Origin: Bartonella taylorii
Lineage (GTDB): Bacteria; Pseudomonadota; Alphaproteobacteria; Rhizobiales; Rhizobiaceae
Direction: 5' to 3'
Assembly (NCBI RefSeq): GCF_023920105.1
Contig: NZ_CP083693.1
Span: 1,381,001 to 1,445,000 of the forward strand
Length of the DNA stretch: 64,000 nt
Shown here: positions 37,055 to 47,460 of the stretch, in pieces
Numbering within the stretch: position 1 is the stretch's first letter
How the letters are laid out: the number at the start of each line of letters is the position of its first letter
Position numbers and translations under genes: made by a program
The notes under the pieces: model-generated
The model's input: only the letters and a program-made list of their open reading frames with translations
Told to the model about the DNA's origin: nothing
Databases searched by the model: none

Positions 37055-38651
37055 TCAAACTTTTTTAAGAAATTTCACACTTTTTTTGTTTTCTGTTAGC
37101 AGCTGGAAGCGGCAAATATGGGTGTTTCTCTGTGGTGCTTTTACTTCTTTTGCACTTCCACCCTTTTATTTGACACCTCTCTGCTTTTTGACTTTCCCTA
37201 TATTTATTGTTTTACTTGACTCAATCTGTGCCATCCAAAACAATAAAAAACGCTTTCTAACCTATGCTCTAAGTTGTGGAATCTTTGGCTTCAGTTATTT
37301 TATTTGCAGCCTTTGGTGGTTGTGCAATGCTTTGTTGACAGATCCAGTTACTTTTGGCTGGGCAGTGCCATTTGCCATTTTGGGTCCTCCTCTCTATCTT
37401 TCCCTTTATTGGTTTTTTGCTGGTTTCATTGTCGGTTTTTTATGGACACAAGGAATAGCACGTTTTTTTGTTTTGGCTTTTGCGCTGGGACTGGCAGAAT
37501 GGTTGCGCGCTATCCTATTCACAGGTTTTCCATGGAATGCCCTTGGTTATACAGCTATGCCAACCCCTATACTCATGCAATTAGATGCAATTGTAGGGCT
37601 TTACGGAATGAATATTCTTGCTGTTTTAGTCTATAGTTTACCTACTGTTTTATTAACGGACGAAAAAAAGAAAACCGCGCTTTCTCTTTGCTTATCACTT
37701 ATACTAATTCACAGTGGTTTTGGATTTTATCGCCTTAATACCGCATCTAACACCGCCGATTATCAGAAAAGCAATCATTGGGTGCGCATTGTTCAACCTT
37801 CTATCAAGCAAAACGTCAAATTGAGCGATGCTCTACCAGAAACTATCTTAGCAGCTCATATGAATCTTAGTACAATGCCGACAGCTAATCAGAATCCAGA
37901 ACCTGACTTTATCGTATGGCCTGAAGCATCTGTTCCCTATATTCTCAATGATTCACCTGCTATCGCAATGCACATTGCCTCTCTTCTTAAACCCAAACAG
38001 TGGGCTATTATTGGTGCTATACGCGTCAATCATGATTTCCCCAATGTGCAAACACAATATTTTAATACAATTGCAGTCATTAACAATAAAGGTGATATTT
38101 TAAGCACTTCAGATAAACTTCACCTAGTTCCTTTTGGCGAGTATCTTCCCTATCAGAATTTATTGGAAAAAATTGGATTGCGTGCCCTCGCTGATACTAT
38201 TGGTGGATATAGCGCTGCAAGTGTACGTAAAACTGTCATGATGCCAAATGGGTTTTCTTATCTTCCGTTAATTTGTTATGAAGTAATATTTCCCAATGAA
38301 ATGACTTTTAAAGGCCCCTCTCCTCAAGCAATTATTAATGTTACAAATGATGCGTGGTTTGGTGTAACGCCTGGTCCATATCAACATCTTCAACAAGCAC
38401 AACTTCGTGCCGTTGAATTAGGAATCCCCCTCATACGAGCAGCTAATAATGGAATATCAGCTGTTATTGATTCTTATGGACGAATCGTTGTAGCTCTCCA
38501 GCAAAATGCTGTTGGCGTTATTGATTCACAAATCCCATCACCCATTACCCCCATAGGAAGCAATGAATACAGAATATTCTCTACTTTTATCTTATTCATT
38601 ATTATGCTATTGTGTGGCATTGGTTTTGGTTCTACAAAACAGCTTAAATAA
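37035..38651 (+). CDS. lnt: Apolipoprotein N-acyltransferase
   Basis: Inner-membrane enzyme that adds the third acyl chain to lipoproteins. From the ATG at 37035 (MPSLKNSQTF, with GAG just upstream) it has about 538 residues and overlaps corC by 20 bases; an earlier ATG at 37017 has no ribosome site. Six to seven membrane helices precede the nitrilase-type domain. The catalytic triad is visible as Glu in WPEASVPY, Lys in SDKLHLVPFGEYLP and Cys in LICYEVIFP. It fits the envelope theme of the SleB-type lipoprotein elsewhere in the window. Confidence 0.96.
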   Translation: MPSLKNSQTFLRNFTLFLFSVSSWKRQIWVFLCGAFTSFALPPFYLTPLCFLTFPIFIVLLDSICAIQNNKKRFLTYALSCGIFGFSYFICSLWWLCNALLTDPVTFGWAVPFAILGPPLYLSLYWFFAGFIVGFLWTQGIARFFVLAFALGLAEWLRAILFTGFPWNALGYTAMPTPILMQLDAIVGLYGMNILAVLVYSLPTVLLTDEKKKTALSLCLSLILIHSGFGFYRLNTASNTADYQKSNHWVRIVQPSIKQNVKLSDALPETILAAHMNLSTMPTANQNPEPDFIVWPEASVPYILNDSPAIAMHIASLLKPKQWAIIGAIRVNHDFPNVQTQYFNTIAVINNKGDILSTSDKLHLVPFGEYLPYQNLLEKIGLRALADTIGGYSAASVRKTVMMPNGFSYLPLICYEVIFPNEMTFKGPSPQAIINVTNDAWFGVTPGPYQHLQQAQLRAVELGIPLIRAANNGISAVIDSYGRIVVALQQNAVGVIDSQIPSPITPIGSNEYRIFSTFILFIIMLLCGIGFGSTKQLK

Positions 38652-38797
38652 TCAGATATCCACGTACGGTATTACGTTGCGTGTGCCAGTAGCATTGGGA
38701 AAAAATGTTACATATTATTTTAATTATATGATAAACCGACCTCAAATAAATCTGATGTTGGTTTAGAAGTAGAGTGCTGAAAATAAAGAGTTGCATT

Positions 38798-39211
38798 ATG
38801 ACCGAGACTAGAAAAAAACCTGATCCTATAGATATCTATGTTGGAACCCGTATTCGTTTACGTCGTAACATTTTAGGAATGACCCAAGAAAAATTAGGTG
38901 AGAAATTAGGCATCACTTTTCAGCAAATCCAAAAATATGAAAAAGGCACAAATCGTATTGGAGCAAGTCGTCTTCAAGCAATTGCAGAAATTATGGATGT
39001 TCCTGTTTCTTATTTTTTTGATAAAGGTATTAATACGCAACCTATGGAAGGCTTTGCTGAAAGCGACAATGATTTTATGGACTTTTGCTCCAGCAGTGAA
39101 GGAATCCAACTTATGCGTGCTTTTACTAACATATCCGATGCTAAAGTGCGTCGAAAAATCATTGACTTGGCAAAAGCGCTTTCTGAAGAAGATATGACAA
39201 ACAAACTATAA
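38798..39211 (+). CDS. XRE-family transcriptional regulator (PraR/PhrR-like)
   Basis: DNA-binding regulator with a lambda-repressor type helix-turn-helix. The ATG at 38798 (MTETRKKPDPIDIYVG), with AAAGAG upstream, gives 137 residues. The HTH spans about residues 17-70: GTRIRLRRNILGMTQEKLGE and GITFQQIQKYEKGTNRIGAS. Next to metK and trmB, this gene is conserved in Rhizobiales, where homologues (PraR, PhrR) affect quorum sensing or stress responses. The targets here are unknown. Confidence 0.88.
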   Translation: MTETRKKPDPIDIYVGTRIRLRRNILGMTQEKLGEKLGITFQQIQKYEKGTNRIGASRLQAIAEIMDVPVSYFFDKGINTQPMEGFAESDNDFMDFCSSSEGIQLMRAFTNISDAKVRRKIIDLAKALSEEDMTNKL

Positions 39212-39258
39212 AACAAATTACATCTTTCTCTCACTCATCTTATAAATCAGCATTGACG

Positions 39259-39280
39259 ATTTGCCATGAGATTGGCAAAT
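39259..39280 (+). promoter_or_regulatory. Hairpin in the metK leader
   Basis: A perfect seven-base stem ATTTGCC/GGCAAAT with an eight-base loop, 65 bases before the metK start and about 47 bases after the regulator gene. It is not followed by a U-run, so it is not a standard terminator. It does not match the SAM-I or SAM-II riboswitch consensus as I know them. It could be an operator or an RNA control element. Confidence 0.35.
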
Positions 39281-39345
39281 AGGAGCAGCTTTAATAGACA
39301 ATTAATATAATAAACAGTTGGTTTTCTTTTTTTGAAGGAGTTCCT

Positions 39346-40623
39346 ATGCCGCATCAAGATTATCTTTTTACGAGTGAGTCGGTATCGGAAGGGCATCCTG
39401 ACAAAATTTGCGATCGTATTTCCGATGAAATCGTTGATATGATTTACAAAGAAGCTCAAAAAACCGGTACTGACCCATGGTTAGTACGAATCGCTTGTGA
39501 AACTCTCGTAAGTGTAAACCGTGTCGTTATCGCTGGTGAAGTGCGTGTTCCCGATACACTCTTAAAAAGAGATAAAAATAGAGAATTTATCTACGATGAA
39601 ACTGGCTTTCCACGCATAAATCCTGCTCGTTTTCGTGCGGTAGCGCGTCGTGCTATTCGTGCAATTGGTTATGAACAAGTAGGTTTTCATTGGAAAACTG
39701 TTAAAATTGATGTTCTGTTACGCCCTCAATCAACTGACATTGCACGCGGAGTTGATAACGCTACGGATCGAAATGGGGAAGAAGGTGCAGGTGATCAGGG
39801 TATCATGTTCGGATATGCTTGCCGTGAAACACCCGATCTCATGCCTGCACCGATTTATTATGCCCATAAGATTTTAAAACTTCTCGCCGCTGCCCGCCAT
39901 AAAGGAGAAGGAGAAACTGCTAAATTAGGACCAGATGCAAAAAGCCAAATAACAATACGGTATAAAAATGGAAAGCCTATAGAGGTAACGTCCATTGTTC
40001 TTTCAACACAACATTTAGATGAAAGTTGGGATTCTCATAAAGTCCGTACAGTGGTTGAGCCTTATATTCGTCAGGCTTTACATGATATTCCTATTTCTGA
40101 TCAATGCCGTTGGTATATCAACCCAACAGGAAAATTTGTGATTGGTGGTCCTCAAAGTGATGCAGGACTCACAGGACGCAAAATTATCGTTGACACTTAT
40201 GGAGGTGCAGCCCCCCATGGTGGAGGCGCTTTTTCAGGCAAAGATACGACAAAAGTTGATCGTTCTGCAGCTTATGCTGCACGCTATTTAGCTAAAAATA
40301 TTGTTGCTGCTAGTTTAGCAGAAAGATGCACCATTCAGCTCTCCTATGCAATTGGCATTGCACAACCCTTATCTATTTATCTTAATCTTCATGGAACAGG
40401 GAAAGTCGATGAAAAAATTCTTGAAGCAGCCATCCGCAAAATAATGGACCTTTCGCCGACTGGTATTCGAAAACATCTTGATCTCAATAAACCTATTTAT
40501 ACAAAAACAGCCGCCTATGGTCATTTTGGACGCAAACCCAAACGTGATGGTTCGTTTTCATGGGAAAAAACGGATCTGATTAAAACACTTCAAACATTGA
40601 TTAAATACCATGATGAACCATAA
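39346..40623 (+). CDS. metK: S-adenosylmethionine synthetase
   Basis: Makes SAM from methionine and ATP. The 425 residues include [18 protein letters not shown] at the N-terminus, [16 protein letters not shown] (the methionine/ATP loop) and [19 protein letters not shown] (the phosphate loop). A GAAGGAG ribosome site precedes the ATG. At about 425 residues it is longer than the E. coli enzyme (384), as in other Rhizobiales. It overlaps trmB by 14 bases, and both use or make SAM. Confidence 0.98.
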   Translation: MPHQDYLFTSESVSEGHPDKICDRISDEIVDMIYKEAQKTGTDPWLVRIACETLVSVNRVVIAGEVRVPDTLLKRDKNREFIYDETGFPRINPARFRAVARRAIRAIGYEQVGFHWKTVKIDVLLRPQSTDIARGVDNATDRNGEEGAGDQGIMFGYACRETPDLMPAPIYYAHKILKLLAAARHKGEGETAKLGPDAKSQITIRYKNGKPIEVTSIVLSTQHLDESWDSHKVRTVVEPYIRQALHDIPISDQCRWYINPTGKFVIGGPQSDAGLTGRKIIVDTYGGAAPHGGGAFSGKDTTKVDRSAAYAARYLAKNIVAASLAERCTIQLSYAIGIAQPLSIYLNLHGTGKVDEKILEAAIRKIMDLSPTGIRKHLDLNKPIYTKTAAYGHFGRKPKRDGSFSWEKTDLIKTLQTLIKYHDEP

Positions 40624-41311
40624 TACACGTACGCGTGAAGCCTTTTTTGGTCGCCGACAAGGCAAACGGCTACGAAACAATCAACTTGCGCGTATAAAAA
40701 TGCTTCTCCCAACTCTTAACATTGATTTAAATACCCTCCCGCCCTTAGACTTAAAATGCTTATTTCCCACTAAAGTAAGAGAAGTTCGGCTTGAAATTGG
40801 TTTTGGTGGCGGCGAACATTTGCTCCATGAAATGGAATATTTTCCACAAACTGGTTTTATCGGCATCGAGCCCTTTATCAATGGCATGGCAAAAATGTTA
40901 ATGTCTCTTGAACAGCACAAACAACATCAAAATCATATTCGGCTTTATGATGATGACGCCACTCAACTTCTTGATTGGCTTCCAGATGCATCACTTGACG
41001 GAATAGATCTCTTCTATCCTGATCCATGGCCTAAAAAGAAACATTGGAAACGACGTTTCATCAACATAAAAAATCTTAACCGTTTTGCTCGCGTTCTTAA
41101 AAAAGGTAAAAAATTCCGCTTTGCTAGTGATATAGAGAGTTATGTAAACTGGACCCTCTACTATTGTGCACAGCATAGCAGCTTTGAGTGGGAAGCAGAA
41201 AGCCCTAGGGATTGGCAAAACCCTTATCCACTATGGATAGGTACCCGTTATGAAACAAAAGCTCTACGCGGAGGACGAACACCAGCCTATCTTACTTTTA
41301 TCAAGCAATAA
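40610..41311 (+). CDS. trmB: tRNA (guanine-N7)-methyltransferase
   Basis: SAM-dependent enzyme that forms m7G46 in tRNA. The 233 residues contain the SAM-binding segment [15 protein letters not shown] (about 63-77), [13 protein letters not shown], and the family signature [16 protein letters not shown] (about 141-156). A basic N-terminal stretch precedes the domain. The start lies inside the metK 3' end. Confidence 0.96.
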   Translation: MMNHNTRTREAFFGRRQGKRLRNNQLARIKMLLPTLNIDLNTLPPLDLKCLFPTKVREVRLEIGFGGGEHLLHEMEYFPQTGFIGIEPFINGMAKMLMSLEQHKQHQNHIRLYDDDATQLLDWLPDASLDGIDLFYPDPWPKKKHWKRRFINIKNLNRFARVLKKGKKFRFASDIESYVNWTLYYCAQHSSFEWEAESPRDWQNPYPLWIGTRYETKALRGGRTPAYLTFIKQ

Positions 41312-41393
41312 TCGATAAAATGCTTTTCTTATAAATAACTTGAAAATTTTTGAATTTAAGAGTATCAGTAACTAAATTCTTGGTCTTATGATG

Positions 41394-41423
41394 AAGAGTG
41401 GGCCGTTGGACCCGCTCTTTTTT
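41394..41423 (+). terminator. Terminator or attenuator hairpin before rimP-nusA
   Basis: AAGAGTGGG (41394-41402) pairs with CCCGCTCTT (41411-41419), with one G-U pair and an eight-base loop, followed by six Ts in a row (41418-41423). It is a classic Rho-independent terminator shape about 80 bases after trmB and 40 bases before rimP. It may end the metK-trmB transcript or act as an attenuator in the leader of the rimP-nusA-infB operon. Confidence 0.75.
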
Positions 41424-41462
41424 AATATCATAAAACTGATGAAAATGACTTGGATAAAATGT

Positions 41463-42089
41463 ATGAACGAAGCTGAAAAAATAAGCGATCTTGGCGAACC
41501 ACGCCTATTTGCAGAAGATGGTATTGAAGCGCGCGTTGCTGCTCTTATCATACCATTGCTTAAGCCTTTAGGTTTTCGTTTAGTTCGCGTAAAACTTCTT
41601 GGTTTAAATGGTTTAACGCTTCAGATTATGATTGAGCGTGCTGATGGCTCTATGACCGTAGAAGATTGTGAAACTGTTAGTCGAACTATTTCACCCCTTC
41701 TTGATGTACAAAATGTTATTGAACGCAAATATCATTTAGAAATTTCATCTCCTGGCATTGATCGTCCACTAGTAAGAAAATCTGACTTTTTCCAGTGGCA
41801 AGGGCATATTGCAAAAATTGAAACCAAAATAAAAATTGATGGGCGCCAAAAATTTCGGGGAACACTTACAAATATCACGCAAGATGGATTTACTTTAAAC
41901 ACCGATAAAGCCGCTTATGGAGAAACTATGTACACCTTTATTCCCTTTTGTGATATCACAAATGCGCATTTGGTGCTTACTGATGAACTTATTCGCGACG
42001 CGTTGAAAAAAAATAAAGATTTAAATCAACAACTCATTCCCGAAGATAATCTTAATGTCTCAAAACAGACGTCAAATTACAAGAGTTAA
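41463..42089 (+). CDS. rimP: Ribosome maturation factor RimP
   Basis: Needed for assembly of the 30S subunit. I start it at the ATG at 41463 (MNEAEKISDLGEPRLF); the longer frame from 41388 would run through the terminator hairpin. About 208 residues. Family landmarks are LLKPLGFRLVRVKLLG, VEDCETVSRTISPLLDV and HLEISSPGIDRPLVRKSDF (about 95-113). First gene of rimP-nusA-ylxR-infB-rbfA-truB. Confidence 0.95.
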   Translation: MNEAEKISDLGEPRLFAEDGIEARVAALIIPLLKPLGFRLVRVKLLGLNGLTLQIMIERADGSMTVEDCETVSRTISPLLDVQNVIERKYHLEISSPGIDRPLVRKSDFFQWQGHIAKIETKIKIDGRQKFRGTLTNITQDGFTLNTDKAAYGETMYTFIPFCDITNAHLVLTDELIRDALKKNKDLNQQLIPEDNLNVSKQTSNYKS

Positions 42090-42136
42090 TATCACTGGGA
42101 AATGCCCGTCGTGTGGCACAAAGAAGGAGAAATTTG

Positions 42137-43768
42137 ATGGCTACAAGCGCTAACAGGCTTGAAATTCTGCAAATTGCAGACGCTGTTGCACGTGAAAAGT
42201 CAATTGACCGTGACATTGTCATTTCTGCAATGGCCGATGCTATTCAGAAAGCGGCACGTTCTCGTTATGGTCAAGAAACTAATATTCGCGCCGAAATCAA
42301 CTCCAAAACAGGTGAAATTAAGTTACAGCGCCTGCTTAAAATTGTTGATGTCGTTGAGGATTATACAACTGAAATTACTCTCTCCGATGCACTTAAACGC
42401 CAAGCAGACGCAAAAATTGGTGATTTTTTTGCTGATCTTTTACCTCCTATGGACTTTGGACGTATAGCAGCACAATCTGCTAAACAGGTTATTGTACAAA
42501 GAGTACGCGATGCGGAACGTGACCAACAATACGAAGAATTTAAAAATAAAATTGGTGAGATTATTTCTGGTACAGTAAAACGTGTAGAATATGGTAATGT
42601 TATCGTTGATCTAGGTCGGGGTGAAGCTATCGTACGCCGTGATGAATTAATTCCACGTGAATCCTTTCGCTATGGAGACCGTATTCGTGCTTATGTCAAT
42701 GACGTGCACCGCGAATCGCGTGGTCCGCAAATTTTCCTTTCACGTACACATCCTCAATTTATGGTGAAGCTTTTTACCATGGAAGTACCAGAAATTTACG
42801 ATGGTATTATAGAAATTAAATCCGTTGCGCGTGATCCTGGTTCACGTGCTAAAATTGCTGTTGTTTCACGCGATGGTTCCATTGATCCTGTTGGTGCGTG
42901 TGTTGGAATGCGAGGAAGTCGCGTACAAGCTGTTGTTGCAGAATTACAAGGTGAAAAAATTGATATTATTCCTTGGTCTCCTGATGCTGCAACATTTATC
43001 GTCAATGCACTACAACCCGCTGAAGTTTCTAAAGTCGTCCTCGATGAAGATGCAGAACGTATCGAAGTCATTGTACCTGATGACCAACTCAGTCTTGCTA
43101 TTGGACGACGTGGACAAAATGTTCGTTTAGCTTCACAGTTAACAGGATGGAATATTGATATTTTAACGGAACAGGAAGAGTCTGAAAACCGTCAAAAAGA
43201 ATTTACTGAACGCAGTAAACTGTTTATGGAATCTTTAGATGTTGACGAAATAATAGGCCAAGTTATGGCATCAGAAGGCTTTTCTTCCATTGAAGAAATT
43301 GCCTATATTGATCTCGAAGAAATCGCTTCCATTGATGGTTTTGATCACGAGACTGCTGCTGAAATCCAAAACCGTGCGCGTGAATATCTCGAACATAAAG
43401 AAAAAGAGCTTGATGAAAAGCGTAAAAAACTCGGTGTTTCTGATGAATTACGGGCACTTCCTGGAATGACAAGTGCTATGTTGGTTGCTGTTGGTGAAGA
43501 TGGTGTAAAAACAATAGAAGACTTTGCTGGCTATGCAGTCGATGATTTGGCTGGCTGGAGGGAACGTAAAGAAGGTCAAACACAGAATTTTTCTGGTATC
43601 CTGACTCCATTTGATATTACACGTGCTGATGCAGAGGCTATGGTTTTAGCCGCACGTGTGCAAGCAGGCTGGATAGACCAAGCTGATCTTGTTACAGAAA
43701 CTCCTGCAGAAAGTGGAAACTCTGCAAAAAATGAAAAAATAGATAATTTGAACGTGGATACAATTTAA
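42137..43768 (+). CDS. nusA: Transcription elongation/termination factor NusA
   Basis: RNA polymerase-binding factor that modulates pausing, termination and antitermination. The ATG at 42137 (MATSANRLEILQIADAV) has AAGGAG upstream; the GTG frame start 24 bases earlier is unlikely. About 543 residues: the N-terminal polymerase-binding domain, an S1 domain (ISGTVKRVEYGNVIVDLGRGEAIV), two KH domains (VGACVGMRGSRVQAVVAEL and AIGRRGQNVRLASQLTGW) and acidic helical C-terminal repeats. It is followed directly by ylxR. Confidence 0.97.
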   Translation: MATSANRLEILQIADAVAREKSIDRDIVISAMADAIQKAARSRYGQETNIRAEINSKTGEIKLQRLLKIVDVVEDYTTEITLSDALKRQADAKIGDFFADLLPPMDFGRIAAQSAKQVIVQRVRDAERDQQYEEFKNKIGEIISGTVKRVEYGNVIVDLGRGEAIVRRDELIPRESFRYGDRIRAYVNDVHRESRGPQIFLSRTHPQFMVKLFTMEVPEIYDGIIEIKSVARDPGSRAKIAVVSRDGSIDPVGACVGMRGSRVQAVVAELQGEKIDIIPWSPDAATFIVNALQPAEVSKVVLDEDAERIEVIVPDDQLSLAIGRRGQNVRLASQLTGWNIDILTEQEESENRQKEFTERSKLFMESLDVDEIIGQVMASEGFSSIEEIAYIDLEEIASIDGFDHETAAEIQNRAREYLEHKEKELDEKRKKLGVSDELRALPGMTSAMLVAVGEDGVKTIEDFAGYAVDDLAGWRERKEGQTQNFSGILTPFDITRADAEAMVLAARVQAGWIDQADLVTETPAESGNSAKNEKIDNLNVDTI

Positions 43769-44404
43769 ATGAATGAACGGACCTGCATTGTGACAAGAAA
43801 AAATGCTTCAGTAGAAACGCTGATCCGTTTTGTTATTGGTCCCAATAATCAAATTGTCCCTGATCTTAAAGCCAAATTGCCTGGACGTGGTGTTTGGGTC
43901 TCTGCTCGCCATTCTGTCATTGAAGCAGCAACCAACCAGAAAGCTTTTAACAAAAGTTTTAAAACTGATGTTGAGGTTGCGCCGAATCTTGCACATATTG
44001 TTGATACACTTTTGCTAAAATCTGCTCTTTCAAGTCTTTCCATGGCGCGAAAAGCAGGTGCCATTGTTATGGGGGCAACAAAAGTTGATGCAGCTATCCG
44101 CTCTGGTCAAGTTATTCTCGTACTTCATGCCAAGGAAACTACAGAAGATGGAAAACGAAAAATTGCACAAGCTATCCATACAATACAACAACAAACAAAT
44201 CGGAATATAAAAACCATATCTTTATTTACAAGTGATGAAATGCAGGTAGCTTTTGGCGCTAATCCTGTAATGCATGCGGCTTTATTGGATACCAAAGCCG
44301 CCGAAGGATTTCTCAAAACGATATATAAACTGCTCGCCTATCGTGATGACAAGCGCATCAAGCTTGGTGAGATGACGGCACAAGCCGTGAAGGAAGTACA
44401 ATGA
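43769..44404 (+). CDS. YlxR (DUF448) protein fused to an L7Ae-type RNA-binding domain
   Basis: Putative RNA-binding protein. Residues 1-85 are the YlxR fold ([18 protein letters not shown] and [18 protein letters not shown]). About 95-200 is an L7Ae/L30e-like domain ([20 protein letters not shown] then MGATKV). In Firmicutes the two are separate genes; the fusion is usual in Alphaproteobacteria. YlxR homologues have been reported to bind RNA and influence RNase P, so a role in RNA processing is possible. It starts right at the nusA stop and overlaps infB by 4 bases. Confidence 0.9.
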   Translation: MNERTCIVTRKNASVETLIRFVIGPNNQIVPDLKAKLPGRGVWVSARHSVIEAATNQKAFNKSFKTDVEVAPNLAHIVDTLLLKSALSSLSMARKAGAIVMGATKVDAAIRSGQVILVLHAKETTEDGKRKIAQAIHTIQQQTNRNIKTISLFTSDEMQVAFGANPVMHAALLDTKAAEGFLKTIYKLLAYRDDKRIKLGEMTAQAVKEVQ

Positions 44405-46923
44405 GTGAAAATAATAACGACAAAACAACAGTCAAGAGGACACTAACCCTAAAACGGACAGTCCTAGAAACAAGCACGGTCAAACAAAACTTTAGCCATG
44501 GCCGTACAAAGGCTGTAGTTGTCGAGACCAAACGGCGCAAAATTACGCGACCTGATGAAAAAGTTGAAGTACAACAGCCAATCACGAAACCGCATGTAGC
44601 TCCCCAACGCTCTAAACCACGATTCGAAGAGGCAATTCCTCATGAACCCGTTGCTAAAAGCAATCTTTCATCCGCTGAAATGGAAGCAAGACTTCGTGCA
44701 TTAGAAGAAGCACATATCCAAGAAAAAATAACGCGTGAACAAGCTGAAGAAGAAGCAAAACGTGCAAAAGAACGTGAAGAAAGTTTGCGGCAATCAGTTC
44801 AAGAAACCGAAATACACAAAGAAGAAGAACGCCCACCAGTACAGACTCCATCTCTTACCTCTATTCACTCCCCTAGCGAATTGATAGATATCCCTATCAC
44901 GCCTAAAAATACAGTTGTGATTGAAAAGCGTAGAGCAGATGATAATAAAGAAGACGAACGCCATAACCGACGCGCTAGCCCCGTTAAATCAGAAGTGCGT
45001 ACCCCTAAAGTTGTGAAAGGTACTGATGAGCGACGCCGTGGAAAGTTAACCCTCAATAGCGCTTTAGACGAAGAAGGTAGCGCACGTGGACGTTCAATGG
45101 CTGCAATGCGTCGTAGGCAAGAGAAATTTAAACGTGCACAAAACCAAGAACCAAGGGAAAAAATTTCTCGCGAAGTTATTCTTCCTGAAACCATTACTAT
45201 TCAAGAGCTTGCGCAGCGTATGACTGAGCGCTCCGTTGATGTGATTAAATTTCTGATGAAACAGGGACAGATGATGAAACCTGGCGATGTTATTGATGCA
45301 GATGTTGCTGAGCTCATCGCCGTTGAATTTGGTCATACTGTTAAACGTGTTTTGGAATCTGACGTAGAAGAAGGCATTTTTAATATAGCTGATAATACTC
45401 AAAACATGCGGCAGCGTCCACCTGTCGTAACAATTATGGGCCATGTCGACCATGGAAAGACTTCTCTGCTTGATGCTATTCGAAAAGCAAATGTTGTTTC
45501 TGGTGAAGCAGGTGGTATTACACAGCATATTGGCGCTTATCAAGTGGAGCAAAATGGTCAAAAAATCACCTTTATTGATACACCTGGACATGCTGCCTTC
45601 ACGGCTATGCGCGCTCGTGGAGCTCGTGTTACGGATATTGCCGTTCTAGTTGTAGCTGCTGATGATAGTGTCATGCCACAAACGATTGAATCAATTAATC
45701 ATGCCAAAGCAGCTGGTGTACCGATTATCGTTGCTATCAATAAAATTGATAAACCAGCTGCTGATGCGCAAAAAGTGCGTACAGAACTTCTACAACACGA
45801 AGTGTTTGTTGAAACCATGGGGGGGGAAACTTTAGAAGTCGAAGTTTCTGCTAAAACCGGTCAAAATCTTGATAAACTTCTCGAAGCTATTCTCCTCCAA
45901 GCTGAAATTCTTGATCTGAAAGCAGATCCTAAACGAACCGCAGAGGGCGTTGTTATTGAAGCAAAACTGGATAGAGGACGTGGATCTGTTGCAACAGTTC
46001 TTGTTCAAAAAGGAACATTGCATCCTTCTGATATTATTGTCGCCGGCAATGAATGGGGTCGTGTGCGTGCTTTGATTGACGATCATGGTCGTCACGTTAA
46101 AGAAGCAATTCCTTCTACGCCCATTGAAATTTTAGGTATGCAAGGAACACCACAGGCTGGAGACCGTTTTGCCGTTGTCACTCATGAAGCAAAAGCACGC
46201 GAAATTGCTGAATACCGTCAGCGATTAGCACGTGATAAAGCTGTAGCCCGACAAACGAGTTCTCGCGGTTCTCTTGAACAGATGATGACCAAATTACAAA
46301 CCACTGGCATTAAAGAATTTCCCCTTATTATTAAAGGAGATGTACAAGGGTCAATTGAAGCAATCGCATCAGCATTAGAAAAGCTAGGAAATGAAGAAGT
46401 ACGTGCACGCATTGTACATTCTGGTGCTGGAGGTATCACTGAAAGTGATATTTCTCTTGCTGAAGCTTCCAACTCTGCTGTGATTGGCTTTAATGTTCGA
46501 GCCAATAAACAGGCACGTGATTGCGCTAAAACACAAGGAATTGAAATTCGCTACTATAACATCATTTACGATCTTGTTGACGATATAAAAGCTGCCATGT
46601 CAGGATTACTCTCACCAGAACAGCGTGAAACTTTCCTTGGTAATGCTGAAATTCTGGAAGTCTTTAATATCACAAAGATCGGTAAAGTTGCTGGTTGTCG
46701 CGTTACAGACGGTAAAATAGAACGGGGAGCTGGTGTTCGCCTTATCCGTGATAATATTGTCATTCACGAAGGAAAACTTAAAACACTCAAACGCTTTAAG
46801 GATGAAGTAAATGAAGTACAAAGTGGTCAAGAATGTGGAATAGCATTCGAAAACTATGAAGATATACGTGCAGGAGATACTATTGAAACCTTCCGCATCG
46901 AACATATTAATCGCACATTGTAA
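44401..46923 (+). CDS. infB: Translation initiation factor IF-2
   Basis: GTPase that brings initiator tRNA to the 30S subunit. The 840 residues have a long charged N-terminal region (1-255), the IF2-N domain ([20 protein letters not shown], near 264) and the G domain, followed by IF2 beta-barrel and IF2 domains. The G domain carries G1 [12 protein letters not shown] (near 347), G3 DTPGHAAF (near 393) and G4 NKID. The ATG overlaps the ylxR stop by 4 bases, so translation is coupled. Confidence 0.98.
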   Translation: MSENNNDKTTVKRTLTLKRTVLETSTVKQNFSHGRTKAVVVETKRRKITRPDEKVEVQQPITKPHVAPQRSKPRFEEAIPHEPVAKSNLSSAEMEARLRALEEAHIQEKITREQAEEEAKRAKEREESLRQSVQETEIHKEEERPPVQTPSLTSIHSPSELIDIPITPKNTVVIEKRRADDNKEDERHNRRASPVKSEVRTPKVVKGTDERRRGKLTLNSALDEEGSARGRSMAAMRRRQEKFKRAQNQEPREKISREVILPETITIQELAQRMTERSVDVIKFLMKQGQMMKPGDVIDADVAELIAVEFGHTVKRVLESDVEEGIFNIADNTQNMRQRPPVVTIMGHVDHGKTSLLDAIRKANVVSGEAGGITQHIGAYQVEQNGQKITFIDTPGHAAFTAMRARGARVTDIAVLVVAADDSVMPQTIESINHAKAAGVPIIVAINKIDKPAADAQKVRTELLQHEVFVETMGGETLEVEVSAKTGQNLDKLLEAILLQAEILDLKADPKRTAEGVVIEAKLDRGRGSVATVLVQKGTLHPSDIIVAGNEWGRVRALIDDHGRHVKEAIPSTPIEILGMQGTPQAGDRFAVVTHEAKAREIAEYRQRLARDKAVARQTSSRGSLEQMMTKLQTTGIKEFPLIIKGDVQGSIEAIASALEKLGNEEVRARIVHSGAGGITESDISLAEASNSAVIGFNVRANKQARDCAKTQGIEIRYYNIIYDLVDDIKAAMSGLLSPEQRETFLGNAEILEVFNITKIGKVAGCRVTDGKIERGAGVRLIRDNIVIHEGKLKTLKRFKDEVNEVQSGQECGIAFENYEDIRAGDTIETFRIEHINRTL

Positions 46924-47048
46924 AATAATCCAGTGGCTTTACTCCCTGTAAAATGAGAAAAGTTATTGAATTTTATGCACAATACCTCTGTTCTTTCTTA
47001 TTCTTTAAGGTAATCAAAGGAAGAGGAATTTTCAAAGGTAAGACTTCG

Positions 47049-47456
47049 ATGAAAAATGCAGAACCATCACAACGGCAGCTAAGAGTAGGAGAACAAGTAC
47101 GCCACGCAGTATCTCATATACTACAGCGTGGTATTTTACTCGATGATGTCTTGAAAGGTATGGTGATTTCTATCTCTGAAGTGCGCATGTCACCAGATTT
47201 AAAAATTGCTATCTGCTTTGTTTCTCCTCTCAGTACTGTTAAAAGCACATCTCATGTTGATGTCGTTGATATCCTCAATAAACACAGCCGTTTTATCCGT
47301 GGAGAAATCAGTCACGCGTTGCGACAGATGAAATATATGCCTGAACTGCGTTTTCGACTTGATAGTAGTTTTGATAATTTTTCAAAAATTGATGCTCTGC
47401 TTCGCTCACCTGAGGTAGCACGCGATCTTCACCATAGTGATGAACTTGAGGATTAA
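47049..47456 (+). CDS. rbfA: Ribosome-binding factor A
   Basis: Binds the 30S subunit and helps 16S rRNA 5' end maturation. The ATG at 47049 ([16 protein letters not shown]), with AAAGG upstream, gives 135 residues; the upstream frame from 46953 has no family similarity. The KH-like fold is marked by [29 protein letters not shown] and [17 protein letters not shown]. Four bases separate its stop from the truB start. Confidence 0.95.
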   Translation: MKNAEPSQRQLRVGEQVRHAVSHILQRGILLDDVLKGMVISISEVRMSPDLKIAICFVSPLSTVKSTSHVDVVDILNKHSRFIRGEISHALRQMKYMPELRFRLDSSFDNFSKIDALLRSPEVARDLHHSDELED

Positions 47457-47460
47457 AAAT

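Noticed and set aside
39212..39345. SAM-I or SAM-II riboswitch upstream of metK
   Set aside because: The leader is too short for SAM-I and lacks the SAM-II conserved bases as I know them.
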